NCBI RefSeq assembly: GCF_036850765.1 | Contig: NC_089491.1 | Coordinates: 87,824,740-87,888,739, forward strand | DNA length: 64,000 bases | Direction: 5' to 3' | Source of the DNA: Saccopteryx bilineata | Lineage: Eukaryota; Chordata; Mammalia; Chiroptera; Emballonuridae | Part shown: in pieces, positions 10,981 to 21,867 of the stretch | Layout of the letters: each line of letters begins with the position of its first letter | How positions within the stretch are numbered: the stretch's first letter is position 1 | Made by a program: the position numbers and the translations under genes | Notes under the pieces: model-generated | The model's database searches: none | What the model was told of the DNA's origin: nothing | Seen by the model: the letters and a program-made list of their open reading frames with translations, nothing else

Positions 10981-11120
10981 AATGTCGCATAAAAGCAGGA
11001 AAACGTAACTCATAACCAGGAGAGAAAAAAATAGTCAATAGGAATCAAGAGATCAAAAGATGATACAGATGTTAGACTTAGGATACTGTTGGTCAAATAA
11101 GTTTGTAAATATGATATATA

Positions 11121-11780
11121 TGTTTGCTCGCTTATGGTTTGTATTGGGTGTGGGGGACAGGCTGTAAGCAGGCCAGGTCATTATAGCCTAAGGAGTTTTA
11201 AGACTAAGCTTATCCCCACACCCTTGACTGATTGCAAGATGTGAGGTGGTGCACTCTCATGCGGAATCCCATCATGCCTCAGATAAGTGACTTTGTATCA
11301 GAGACTTCCTTGTTTGTATTTTGGATTCAAGGTTTTGGTTTCTACACTATAAAGTAGAGGAGACTGGGAGCTTGCTCTCTCTTGGTTCCTGAGATTAGCA
11401 TTAGAGAGGAGAGAAGAGAAAGACCATATGGAGGAGGCCAGGAGAAGCAGCCAAGATGGTGTAGTGCTGAGTGAAAAGCCAGCTTGTGCAGAGTTTGTGC
11501 AGAGAGAAGGAAGGAGATGGGGAACAGAGGTGAATAAGTCTGGTGAGCTAGAAACCTTTGATTCCAGGAAACTAGGATAAGTCAGTAGCTTTGTGAGCAC
11601 TGAATGAGTGGGTTTTGAAGCCCAGTATGTGTTTTTACTTGCCCACTGGGTGCAAGCTAAGATTAAAGCTAATGGCCCACCAGTTCTTGGCTCTGTTTTT
11701 TCTTTACTGTCTGTCCGAATCTAATGCGAACCTGCATGGGCTAGGTGGCCGTGATGGTGGCTGCAGCTCCTGACTTTACA
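11121..11780 (+). mobile_element. Solo LTR, divergent subfamily of LTR family 1
   Basis: It starts TGTTTGCTCGCTTATGG, unlike the other copies, but from about 11230 it follows the family closely (GTGAGGTGGTGCACTCTCAT, CCTCAGATAAGTGACTTTGT, ACTATAAAGTAGAGG) and ends GACTTTACA. The TATA-like box is at about 11346 and an ATTAAA at about 11661. No exact target duplication was found. The different 5' third suggests a recombinant or a subfamily with an exchanged U3. Confidence 0.85.
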
Positions 11781-12655
11781 GATACAAGAACTATAAAGGT
11801 TCTATTATAAGTATATTCAAGACACTAAAATAATTAATGAAGAATATCAATGATAGAGGATTTCAACAGAGAACAGATTACTAAAAAAAACTAAATTTAA
11901 TTCTAAGTATGAAAAATACAATATCTAATATTCATTGAGTGGTTTTAACAGCAGACTAAAGGAAAGAAATGAACTTGGATACAGGTTAATGGAAATTAAG
12001 CTTAAACATATAGATTTTAAAAAGATTAAACAAAAAAGCAAGAACAGAAAAATAGAACAGTCACTATAATATTTATGATGATATTAAAAGGTCTAACATA
12101 CATTTAAGTGGAACCCTAAGAAGTAAAGGAAAAATACTGGACCAGAAAAATAAGGAAACACTTGCCAATTTTTTCTCAAATTGTAAAAAGATATCAACTC
12201 ACAGATCTAAAAATTAATGAAGATAAAGCAGGATAATTGCAAATAAAACCACATCTGGAATTATTCAGATGGCTGAAAATCAAAGACAAAGTTAAGAAGA
12301 AAAATCTTAAAAGTAGCCAAATAAAAGGAGATCTTTACATATAAGGGAACAAACAGAAACATTATCACAGACTTCTTATCAGAAACAATGTAAATTAAAA
12401 GACAATAGAATACAACTATTACAGTACTTGAAAAAAATGTCACTTGGAATTCTACATCCTACAAAAACATCTTTCAAGGATAAAGACAAAACAAAAACAC
12501 TTTCAGATAAACAGGAGCTGTTTATTTTCTGGTAAACAGCTGAGAGTTCATCACCATAGACCTGAACCATAAGAAATGTCAAAGAAAATGCTTCGGCCTG
12601 AAAGAAAATGACACCAGATGAAACCTTAAAACCACACAAAAGAAGAGTAACCATG
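11781..12655 (+). repeat. Old L1/HAL1-like LINE remnant
   Basis: The right part is recognisable: GGAATTCTACATCCTACAAA, AACATCTTTCAAGGATAAAG, ACTTTCAGATAAACAGGAGC, AAGAAATGTCAAAGAAAATG and AATGACACCAGATGAAACC follow a conserved stretch seen in old L1M/HAL1-type elements. The left part (11781-12180) is A-rich and less certain. All frames are broken. Confidence 0.65.
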
Positions 12656-12679
12656 AACATTGATGTTACTGTACTACGG

Positions 12680-12801
12680 TATCCACAGCAATTTCCCCCT
12701 CTGAGCTCCTCCTGTACGTGCCCTGAGTGGGAATCAAACTGGCAACCTCTGTGCTCACTCAGGAACGACATTTCAACCAACAGAACTATCTGGCCAGGGC
12801 T
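12680..12801 (-). repeat. Type D SINE head fragment
   Basis: The reverse complement gives GCCCTGGCCAGATAGTTCTG, B-box-like AGTTTGATTCCC and GGGCACGTACAGG; the tail half is missing. Confidence 0.82.
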
Positions 12802-12804
12802 TAA

Positions 12805-13328
12805 TTTTTTATTGATTTTTAGAGAGACGAGAGAGGAAGGGAAAAGAGGGAAGGGGGAAGGGAAACATTTGTTGTTTCACTCAGTCGTGCAGTTTTTTGT
12901 TTTTTTTTTAAGTGAGAAGAAGGCAGATATAGAGACAGACACCTGTACGCGCCCTGACTGGGATCCACCCAGCACTCCTATCTGGGGCCAATGCCTGAAT
13001 CAACTGAGCTATCCTCAGCGCCTGATGGAGATGCTTGGGCCAGGCGAGCCACTGACTGTAAGAGGGGAAGAGAGAGAGAAGGCAGAAAAGTAGGGAAAGA
13101 AAAGCAGATGGTCACTTCTTATGTGTGCCTTGACCAGGGATTGAGCCCCAGATGCCCACAGGCCAGACTGATGCTCTATCCACTGAGCAACCCCACAAGG
13201 GCTCATGAATTTTTTAAAAAAAATTTTTTTTTTGGTTGCTTCTAGCGTGTGCCCTGACCCAGGATTGAACCTGCAACCTTGTTGTCTCTGGACAATGCTC
13301 TTAACCGACTGAATTAACTAGTCAGGGC
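12805..13328 (-). repeat. SINE interrupted by a second SINE
   Basis: The outer type D copy has its tail and core at 12805-12893 (ACATTTGTTGTTTCACTCAG) and resumes at about 13228 (GGTTGCTTCTAGCGTGTGCC) through its head to CTAGTCAGGGC. Between them lies a complete type A copy at about 12894-13203, also minus, ending in a degraded GCCCTTGTGGGGTTGCTCAG head. The inner copy is therefore younger. All open frames here are SINE-derived. Confidence 0.87.
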
Positions 13329-14415
13329 CTTCCCAAAGCAATTTTTTAATGTGTATGTTCAATACTCTCTCAGTGCATCTGCAGTAATAACTATACAGAG
13401 GAAGAATTATGTATTCAAGAATGTACAAAGGTTTGAAACCATCCTTATTCAAGTCAACAAAAAGGAGAAGTGACTGCTGTGCACAACTGTTACTGTGGGC
13501 ATTGCATCCACCAGCCTATCCTTCCATTGTCTGTTGTCACACTGCTGCCTCAACTGTGTCCATGAAAAGCACGCTTGACTGACTGAGTCACCAAAAGTAG
13601 AAGCACAGGCCTGCAAAGACTTGAGAGTTGACCAGGCAGCTTTACTTGAATTTTGTGATGACCTCTGTGGATGATTGTAAGAAACAGTAGCTGTACTTGT
13701 GGGCTGCCATTGATCATACACTTGACTTGAAGTAGTGTCCCACTTCAGAAGCACAGGGAAGACTATTTGCCCATTTTGGAAAATCTCATTTACCTCAGAC
13801 TTACAAGGGGAGGGTGACAGGTGTACCTCTTAGATTCTTCTGACATGACTAATTGGTAAACAATGGTAGTAGTATCATTTTGAATTACAAAGGCAGGAAT
13901 GTTCAAATGTGTTGGAAATTGGAGTGCAAAAAACAACAATTTTCCCAGGAATGTCAACTGTTTCCCAGAAAAATCCAACTTAGGAGAATTAGTTGGGCCT
14001 CTAAAATAATAAGGCTCAGTGTATTGATATTGATGGACTCTGAATAAGCAAAGGAGTTTTTTGTTTGTTTGTTTTTGTACAATGTACAAAATAGGAGCTG
14101 GAACATGTAATTAAAGTAAAGTAAATCCCACATATTTATTCATCTTGAATATAAAAGTCCCTTATTATGATCAAATTAATGAGCTCTCTTATATTTGTAT
14201 TACAGTGATTCCGAAATGTTTATAGGTGTTGGGTTTCTTTAAGCAATTGTCATTTCTTGTTCAAAATCTCAACTAAAAGCAAGGCACCAATTGCATTTTG
14301 CAGCTTGCCTAAATTACTTCCTAGTAACACATTAGATGTTGAAGTAGATAATCTGCTATTGTTTTTTTAACAACAGCTTTATAGCAAATATTTCCCTAAA
14401 CTGGATGATGAAAGT
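13329..14415. other. Unassigned, less AT-rich DNA with two minus-strand open frames
   Basis: The minus strand has open frames of 101 codons (13449-13754) and 99 codons (13790-14089) in near succession, with balanced base composition unlike the flanks. I recognise no domain in either translation. A decayed processed transcript or old retroelement is possible; nothing supports an active gene. Confidence 0.3.
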
Positions 14416-14419
14416 CAGC

Positions 14420-14570
14420 CTAGTTCAGTGTAGAGAAAGCTTGGTATTTGAAGTCTAACCTGAATAAAAATCCTCCACTTACTCTTGTGTGAAACTCAGC
14501 AAGTTACTTAGTAACTATCCACTCTATATTCTAGCTCAGTGTAATATATGAAAAATAAGATGTAGGTCAC
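14420..14570 (+). repeat. MIR SINE remnant
   Basis: Sense MIR motifs: GCTTGGTATTTGAAGTC, CTCCACTTACTCTTGTGTGA and CAGCAAGTTACTTAGTAAC in the correct order. Confidence 0.72.
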
Positions 14571-14910
14571 AGAGTAAGATCAGGTTTAAATCCTCACCAT
14601 CACCACTGGCCAATCATCAGTCTCCTGTAAGGGAGAAGAAAATAGTCAATTTTCTGTATGTTATAGTAATGCCCCCTTTATCCTCAGAGAGAGGAGAAAG
14701 TAAATTCACCAAAGTTCAAGTTTTCACATTGTTTCAAGCTGTAAAACTGAAAATATAATAGATGAAAATATAGCATTTCTGGCCTATAACATAAAATAGT
14801 CAATAGTCTCTGCTTCGATTCTTCTGAGACAAGTATTGATTGGACTTGCATATTTTTTCCATGTAGCTTTTTTTCTGGAGAAAAAGTTATTACTGTATTC
14901 TAATATTTTG

Positions 14911-15131
14911 AAGACATGACTTCCAAATCTGCCTGACCTGTGGTGGTGCAGTGGATAAAGCATGACCTGGAATGCTCAGATCACCAGTTCAAAACCCTGG
15001 GCTTGTCTGGTCAAGGCACATATGGGAAGCAACTACAAGTTAATGCTTCCTGCTCCTCCCCACCTTCACTCTCTCTCTCTCTCTCCTCCATCTAATAAAT
15101 TAAAAAATAAAAAGACATTAATTCCAAATCT
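14911..15131 (+). repeat. Type C SINE with 20-bp TSD
   Basis: The copy at 14931-15111 begins GCCTGACCTGTGGTGGTGC, has B-box-like CAGTTCAAAACC, GGTCAAGGCACATATGGGA and a CT-rich then A-rich tail. Flanks are AAGACATGACTTCCAAATCT (14911-14930) and the same with two changes at 15112-15131, showing an L1-mobilised insertion. Confidence 0.93.
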
Positions 15132-15660
15132 ACCCCATCTGGTGGTATACTTTACCTAAATGTAATCACACTCATGATAAGAAAATAATAATTTTCTAGA
15201 CTAGAAATAAACATTCATGTCTCTACTGATGGCACACTTTTTTAATTTTCAAGGAATCCACAGACAACTGTATTTTTTATTTTGTTCTTTCTCTTCTTTG
15301 AGTTGCCTAAAAAAGAGCAGTCATGAAGATGTTTTGAGGACAAGAAAATTATAGGTTTAAAGCACATACCTCAGAATTTACTATTAAAACTGACTAATTA
15401 TATGTAGCCTCCACATATTCTTCTAGTTTATTTCTTACTTCAATGGCATTTTTTGTTGTTGTTGTTGTTGTTGTTAAGTAATTGTCTAGGTCTGTTCTTT
15501 CCCTTTAGATGAATTCACCTAAGTATTGATGACCAATGCAGATAGGCTACTGGAGATAAAGAATTGATTCATACCTCTAGTACCTATTACTTAGATAATC
15601 ACATTGTGCTTATTTGTTTCATCCATCAAGACACTTGAAACTGTCAAACAGGTTGGTGTG
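15132..15660. other. Unassigned AT-rich DNA
   Basis: Only a short (TTG)n run at about 15452-15474 stands out; no gene seen. Confidence 0.35.
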
Positions 15661-17086
15661 TGTTGGGCAGATAAAATATATTATGCTCACTTTGTTAAAG
15701 ATGGCGCTGCCCACATGGAAGCCCGTCACTCAGGTGATAATATTTATTGCCCTTCTTGCCTGGAATGGGCATGATTATTTTAATGTGTGTTGGGGGCGGG
15801 CTGGGGGCAGGCAGGATTTTTGTAGCCTGGGGCTTGGTTTTAGGACTAAGCCTTTCCCACCCTTTTTGATGTGAAGTGGTGCACTCTCATGAGGAATCCC
15901 ATTATGCCTCAGATAAGTGACTTTGTAACAGAGACTTCTTTGTTTGTATTTTGGATTAAAGGTTTCGGTTTCTACACTATAAAGTAGGGCAGACCAGAAG
16001 CTTTCTCTCTCTCAGTTCTTGAGACTAGCATTAGAGAGTAGAGCAGAAAAAGGCCATGTGGAGGAGGTAAGGTGAAGCAGCCAAGATGGTGGAGTGCTGA
16101 AAGAGAAGTCGGTGCAGAGTTTGTGCAGAGGGAAGGAATGGGGAACAAAGGAGAATGAGGCTGGTGAGCTAGAAACTTTTGATTCTAGGAAACTTGGATA
16201 AGTCAGTAGCTTTATGAGTGCTTGTTGGGCAGATAAAATGTATTATGCTCACTTTGTTAAAGAGGCCATTGCCCAGGTGATATTAATGTGTGTTGAGAAT
16301 TGTTGTAGCCTGAGGCTTGGTTTTGGGATTAAGCCTGTCCCACCCTTTTTGGTGTGAGGTGGTACAATCCTATCATGCCTCATAGAAGTGATTTTGTATT
16401 AGAGACTTCCCCATTATGTATATTGGATTAAGGGTTTGGATTTCTACACTATAAAATGGGAACGGAGCGGGAGTTTGCTCTCTTGGTTCCTGAGGTTAGC
16501 ATGAGAGAGCAGAGAGAATAGAGCCAGCAGCGGGAGGAGGTCACGTGGAGAAGGCCAGGAAAAGCAGCCAAGATGGCAGAGTACTGAGTGAGATGCCAGT
16601 TTGTACAGAGTTTGTATCTGGGATAATGAAGGAAATGGGGAACTGAGGAGAATAAGGCTGTTGAGCTAGAAACCTTTGATTCTAGGAAACTCGGATAAAT
16701 CAGTAGCTTTGTGAGCACTGAATGTGACTGGGTTTTGGAGCCCAGTGTGTATTTTTACTTGCCCGCCGGGTGCAAGCTAGATTAAAGACTATGGCCCACC
16801 AGTTTTTGGCTCCATGGTTTCTTTACCGACTGTCCGAATCCAATGCGAACCTGCATAGGACTGGCTGCTCTGATGGTGGCTCTGGCCGTGGCTCCTGGCT
16901 TTACAGTGCTGAATGAGTGAGTTTTGGAGCCCAGTGTGTGTTTTTACTTGCCCACCGGGTGCAAGCTAGGATTAAAGATAATGGCCCACCAGTTCGTGGC
17001 TCTGTTTCATTACTGTCTGTCCAAATCCAATGCAAATCTGCATGGGTCAGGTGGCTGTGATGGTGGCCATGCTTACTGGCTTTACA
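15661..17086 (+). mobile_element. Solo LTR (family 1) split by a second LTR
   Basis: Outer LTR parts are 15661-16222 (starts TGTTGGGCAGATAAAATATA) and 16906-17086 (ends GGCTTTACA). The break lies within the motif GTAGCTTT(A/G)TGAG(T/C)(G/A)CT and both sides join exactly after removal of the insert. Flanks GTGTG before and ATGTG after are a one-mismatch 5-bp candidate TSD. The outer copy carries its own TATA-like ACTATAAAGTAGGGC at about 15976. It is older than the inner copy. Confidence 0.92.
16218..16910 (+). mobile_element. Inner solo LTR inserted in an LTR of the same family, TSD GTGCT
   Basis: The copy at 16223-16905 (683 bp) begins TGTTGGGCAGATAAAATG and ends CCTGGCTTTACA. It is bounded by perfect GTGCT duplications at 16218-16222 and 16906-16910. 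It has a TATA-like CTATAAAATGGG at about 16447 and an ATTAAA at about 16777. It has no internal proviral sequence. Confidence 0.95.
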
Positions 17087-17133
17087 ATGTGTTTAGACCC
17101 AGATTCAAAAGGCTGCCAGAATAAAGCCATAAA

Positions 17134-17840
17134 ACTAATGTTGGGCAGATAAAATGTATTATGCTCACTTTGTTAAAAATGGCTGCTGCCCCCATGAGGC
17201 CGTCGCCCAGGTGATATTAATGTGTGTTGAGAATCCTTGTAGCCTGGGACTTGGTTTTGGGATTAAGCCTTTCCCACCCTTTTTGATGTGGGGTGGTACA
17301 ATCCAATCATGCCTCAGAGAAGTGACTTTGTATTAGAGACTTCCCTATTTTGTATATTGGATTAGCGGTTGTGAAGCTACACTATAAAGTGGGGGCAGAA
17401 CGAGAGTTTGCGCTCTTGGTTCCTGGGATGATTAGCATGAGAGAGCAGAGGGAGCAGAGCAGAGAGCAGAAAGAGGCCATGTGGCCAGGAGAAACAGCCA
17501 AGATGGCAGAGTATTGAGTGAGAGGCCAGTTTGTGCAGTTTGACGCTGGAGAAGGAAGGAGATGGGGAACTGAGGAGAATAAGGCTGGTGAGCTAGAAAG
17601 CTTTGATTCTAGGAAACTCGGATAAGTCAGTGGCTTTGTGAGCACTGAATGTGAGTGGGTTTTGGAGCCCAGTGTGTATTTTTACTTGCCCGCCAGGTGC
17701 AAGCTAGAATGAAAGAAAATGGCCTATCAGTTTTTGGCTCCATTGTTTCTTTACCGACTGTCTGAATCCAATGCGAACCTGCAAGAGCCGGGCTGCTTTG
17801 ATGGTGGCCCTGGCCTTGGATACTAAGGCTTTCCAACTAA
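17134..17840 (+). mobile_element. Solo LTR (family 1), TSD ACTAA
   Basis: The LTR is 17139-17835 (697 bp), starting TGTTGGGCAGATAAAATG and ending GGCTTTCCA, and is flanked by ACTAA at 17134-17138 and 17836-17840. It has a TATA-like ACTATAAAGTGGGGG at about 17380. It lies only 52 bp from the previous LTR but is an independent insertion. The 5' copy of the AAAATGGCTGCTGCC block retains more sequence than the inner LTR at 16.2 kb. Confidence 0.95.
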
Positions 17841-17886
17841 GATGGAGAATATTCCTCTCACACAAATTTCTTATGAGGCAATTTTT

Positions 17887-18122
17887 TCCCCATTGATTTG
17901 AGAGAAAAGAGAGAGAGACAGAGCTAAGGGGAAGGAGAAGGAGAGAGAATAGAAAAGGAGACAGAGAGAGAGAGAGAGAAGTATCAACTCATTCCACTTA
18001 GGTCTGTTTAGTTGTGCACTCATTGTTTGCTTCTCCTACTATATGTACCCTAACTAAGGATTGAACCCACGACCTCAGAACTCCAGGAAGACCCTCTATC
18101 CACTAAGCCACCCAGCCAGAGC
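17887..18122 (-). repeat. Type D-like SINE
   Basis: The reverse complement begins AGCTCTGGCTGGGTGGCTTAG, has B-box-like GGGTTCAATCC and a long GA/CT-rich tail on this strand. Flanking ATG(A)GGCAATTT matches suggest a target duplication. Confidence 0.87.
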
Positions 18123-18194
18123 TATGGCAATTTATTTTTAATCTAAATTTCTAATTTTAGGAGATATTAAAAAAATATTTAGGTCTTGTTTCAC

Positions 18195-18700
18195 CAGGAC
18201 ATTTTATCCTTTCTGTGTATGTATCTTTTTTTTAGGTATAATTAATATTTTTATATGATTGGGATGATATGGTTTGCCAAACTGTACAGATTTCAATTTA
18301 CAACTCAATATACGGTAACGTCATCTACACATCACATTGTGCACCCTCTGCCTCAAGCAATGTCTGTTTCTGTCCCGATTTCCCCTGCTCTGACCTTCTC
18401 CCCCCTACCTCCACCTCCCCTTTCCCTCTGGCTACCCCCCCTACCTCCACCTCCCCTTTCCCTCTGGCTACCTCCCCCCTACCTCCACCTCCCCTTTCCC
18501 TCTGGCTACCTCCCCCCTACCTCCACCTCTCCTTTCCCTCTGGCTACTGACCCTCTATTATCTGTGTCTATGTGTTATGTATATGCATTTTTTGGCTAAT
18601 CCCTTCACCTTCTGTCATCCAGTCCCCTCAACCCCCTGACTTCTGACAGCTGTCCATTTGTTCCATGTGTCCATGCCTCTCTTTCTTAATGACAAAGATT
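18195..18700 (-). repeat. L1 3' UTR, antisense
   Basis: The plus strand reads CACATCACATTGTGCACCCT, TGTGTCTATGTGTTATGTAT, ATGCATTTTTTGGCTAATCC and TCTGACAGCTGTCCATTTG, a combination I associate with antisense 3' UTRs of bat L1s. The proline-rich plus-strand open frames here come from the internal minisatellite. Confidence 0.65.
18399..18547. repeat. Minisatellite, four units of 36-38 bp
   Basis: Unit pattern CTCCCCCCTACCTCCACCTC plus CCCTTTCCCTCTGGCTAC is repeated four times with only length change in the C run and one substitution in the last unit. It lies inside L1 3' UTR sequence, whose single-copy version presumably has one unit. Confidence 0.93.
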
Positions 18701-18769
18701 CTCATGTTAGGAAAAACAGAAAAAAACTGAGTTTAAATTTTAAAGTCACCAGCTACAGAAACATAGGGG

Positions 18770-18870
18770 AAAATTTTTCTCTTTTGCCTTGGTTTCCCCA
18801 TCTGTAAACTGAGCATAGTAATTTTATCAACTTTACATAGGTGAAATTCAATGGGCAACTGAGAATACTT
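18770..18870 (+). repeat. MIR fragment
   Basis: CCTTGGTTTCCCCATCTGTA followed by AACTGAG is the MIR 3' core signature in sense orientation. Confidence 0.65.
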
Positions 18871-19493
18871 AACATCATGTCTGACAAATTCATACATCTG
18901 ATTTACTAATACACACAGAATGTGACAGCGTGAGGTTCCTCTGTGTCTGAAAAGCCATGGGCTTTGGGTGATTGTACAGTTACAGCCCAGTCTCTGCAAA
19001 TGTGAAGAGTATAGAATAAAAAAAAAATCATTACACAACAGGTCTGTCCATAATCAGGACTGGCAATCATGAAGATGATCATATTGGACTGTTTAAATTA
19101 ACAGTAAATATGGACATGGCCTTTTGATTGAAATAAAACATTCTCACAATATTTTCAGGAAAATAGCAAGTTGTTTCTTTTTTATCATTTCTGCAGTAAA
19201 ATTTTTAAAAAGCAGATCATTTTCCTAAATATATAAGTCATACAAAATAACATTTCAGAAAAGCTGAAATATTTGAGGGTGTCATAGGCAGGGCTAGTTT
19301 TTAAGGAAAACGTTATTTGTCTAGTCATAAAATTATAAACAGGATTAAGGTTTATAATCTTCAAGAGGTTCATTTTAAAATGTTCTCAGTAAAAGAGAAA
19401 AAAATTAACAAAAACTATTTTGTAGTTTACACAAGCAATGTGTTTTAAAAACTTATGTTAAAGAAGTAAAAATAAGTTTTGACCATTCTTCCT
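18871..19493. other. Unassigned AT-rich DNA
   Basis: No family or gene recognised; two open minus-strand frames of 101 and 62 codons have no recognisable content and one overlaps the MIR. Confidence 0.35.
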
Positions 19494-19837
19494 CTTTTTT
19501 TATTTTAATGAGAGGAGGGGAGATAGAGACATAGACTCCTGAATGCACCCCAACCAGGATCAACCTGCAAACCCTGTCTGGGGTTGATGCTCAAATCAAC
19601 CAAGCTATCTTCACATCTTAGGCCTATGCTTGGACCAACTGAGCTATCCTCAGTACCTGGGGGCTGACGCTAGGACCAAAGGAGCCACTGGCTGCAAGAG
19701 GGGAAGAGAGAAAAGGGGGAGAGGGAAGGGAAGAAAAGCAGATGGTTACTTCTCATGTGTGCTCTGACCAGGAATTGAACCTGGGACCTCCACATGCCAG
19801 GATGACACTCTATCCATTGAGCCAACCGGCCAGGGCC
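19494..19837 (-). repeat. Type A SINE
   Basis: The reverse complement begins GGCCCTGGCCGGTTGGCTCA, has B-box-like GGTTCAATTCC and GAGGATAGCTCAGTTGG, and ends in a T-rich stretch at 19494-19505 on the plus strand. The GAGGATAGCT module appears about twice. Confidence 0.92.
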
Positions 19838-20965
19838 ATTGCTCATTCTTTTTAACTCTCTCTCTCTCACACACACAAATATGAGTACCATATGCTATTT
19901 ATGTCACTACTTTGTGAAAGCTGATCTATGCTTTCATACTCCCGTCTTTCATAATGACTTCTAGAAGGACAGTACTTGATTAAAAATTAAGCTCAATCAC
20001 TTTCTCTTTTCAGATTACAGAGATGAGAGTGACAATAAACCCACTGTACACCTCTGGTTTGCATAATTTGCTCTTAACCTGTCACTTTAATTATTCTTGA
20101 ATTGTGAGCTTGCCTCCAGGCAAATATCAGAGATTTTTAAAAAATCTATTTCAAAAAAAACATTATTGTGGATACCACAAAATATTGATAATAAAGATGA
20201 ACATCAATTTTAAAAAATAGATGAAGCACATTTATCTAAGGCCATGTAAATTTCTAAAAATAGAACTTGATATAAAATAGAGTAAATTTTGTACTTGAAA
20301 GTTGAAGGTAAGTGGTTTTCCAGTTTTTCCTTGAATCTTTGTCATGGGAAGGAAGGGTGAGGCTTTGAGAATACTGTGAATTATAAATACCATTAAATAG
20401 TAAATATAAATATGAAGGAAAGGACAAGATTATTATCCTTTGCTGAGTTTCTTAAGAATGTGAGCAACCATGTACTTTTATAATTATTATCTGTGACAAA
20501 TGCACTTGTATTTTCTGGCCTTGATGCAAAACACAACTAATTTTATACAAAAAATAATAAGGTCATCAGCAAAAACAGAGAAAGCAGAACAAACTAACAA
20601 CCTTGTTAAACATTTACTTGCTAAAAAAAGGAAATGTCATTAGCTTGTACTGTGTCCATAGATCTAATTTACCAGATGAATAAAAGAGTAAACTGTGAAG
20701 GAGCTTGTTCTATGCAAGAGATATATCATTATTTTCTCTAGCTACTGTACTTAGATAAAATGCCTTCCTTCAATATTTCTGCCTCTCTGGTTCTGAGTTC
20801 TTCCTCACTTCAACCTCCCTATACATGTTTTAACCTCCAAGCTATCTTGCATATGGGATGGGTATTTTCTAAATCGGAAATAAGAGCATCCTATTCCCTA
20901 GACAGAAAGATTTCCCTATTTGAGATAAATATACATTATGACCATATATTAGAGAATTAGCCAGG
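19838..20965. other. Unassigned AT-rich DNA
   Basis: No recognised repeat or gene apart from a short CT/CA tract at 19858-19877. Confidence 0.35.
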
Positions 20966-21250
20966 GTAACCAACACACCAGCTTTATATGACAATGCAAA
21001 ATCTCAGTGGCCTACAACAACATAGGTTTATTTCTTGGTCATTTCAGAATTAGTGAGATTAAGGTGGTCCTCCTGGGTGACTTCTAAGAAATGACAAACA
21101 AATCCCTTCTCCAGTCCCCATGGTTTTGCCAGATTCAAGGGCCTCTCTAGAGTCATCCTCAGGACCCCCTCTATTTGACTAGCCAGTAAGTTAGGATACT
21201 GGAAGGTTGTATGTGAAGTTTTATGAGTCACTCCTGGCGATAACATATAT
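20966..21250. repeat. Possible ancient eutherian interspersed repeat
   Basis: ATCTCAGTGGCCTACAACAA followed by CATAGGTTTATTTCTTGGTC resembles a common old mammalian repeat ('cagtggcttacaacaacaaaggtttatttctc'). Family not assigned. Confidence 0.4.
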
Positions 21251-21480
21251 GACTTATCCCCAAATAATAGTGATGAATATCAGAAACCAACCATATGGGA
21301 CCAACCTAAGAAAAGGGAGTTTGGGTATACAGTCTTCCTATACACCCTGGGGGAGGAGATAAGATTGCTAAGCACATATCTAACTTCTGTCACAACTGGT
21401 CTCATATAAATTCAACCAGGGTGGTTCTGTCCCTAGAGATTCGTTTTCTGTGCATGAACCAATAAAGTCTAGTTTCAAAG
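21251..21480 (+). repeat. Possible LTR-like fragment
   Basis: It has a CCAATAAAGTCTAGTTTC ending after TCTCATATAAATTCAACC, an arrangement resembling a TATA box then a polyadenylation signal. No partner LTR or target duplication is seen. Confidence 0.25.
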
Positions 21481-21867
21481 TATATAGAGATGAATTTAAG
21501 TATTGTAATATGGAGATTCAAAATCAAGATGCTACAAAGATTAAAAACCAAAGTCTTGGTATTCTGGTACCAAAATTTGTGCTCCTATGGAATTGATTAA
21601 ATTTAAAATTTTTATTTTTATGAAGATAAAATTGTCTTAAATTTTTGCCATTCTGTTTCAAGAAAATACAGAGCAAAAGAAAGGTTATCAGAGTATCCCT
21701 TTGACAACATGTTGCAAGTTAAATTTGACATAGAAAAATAAAGATTTTTACCTTGATGGTGGATGAAAAAAGACATCTCTGTTAGTAACCATATCAAATG
21801 GCTCATTCATAAACACACAAAGAAATGAAAATAGGTTGCCTAAAAATAACAGACTGCCATAAACTCA

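Noticed and set aside
12608..13093. 161-codon plus-strand open frame
   Set aside because: It passes through three separate SINE segments; no promoter, domain or splice support.
18255..18599. Proline-rich open frames of 114 and 93 codons
   Set aside because: They are produced by the CT-rich minisatellite in an L1 3' UTR.
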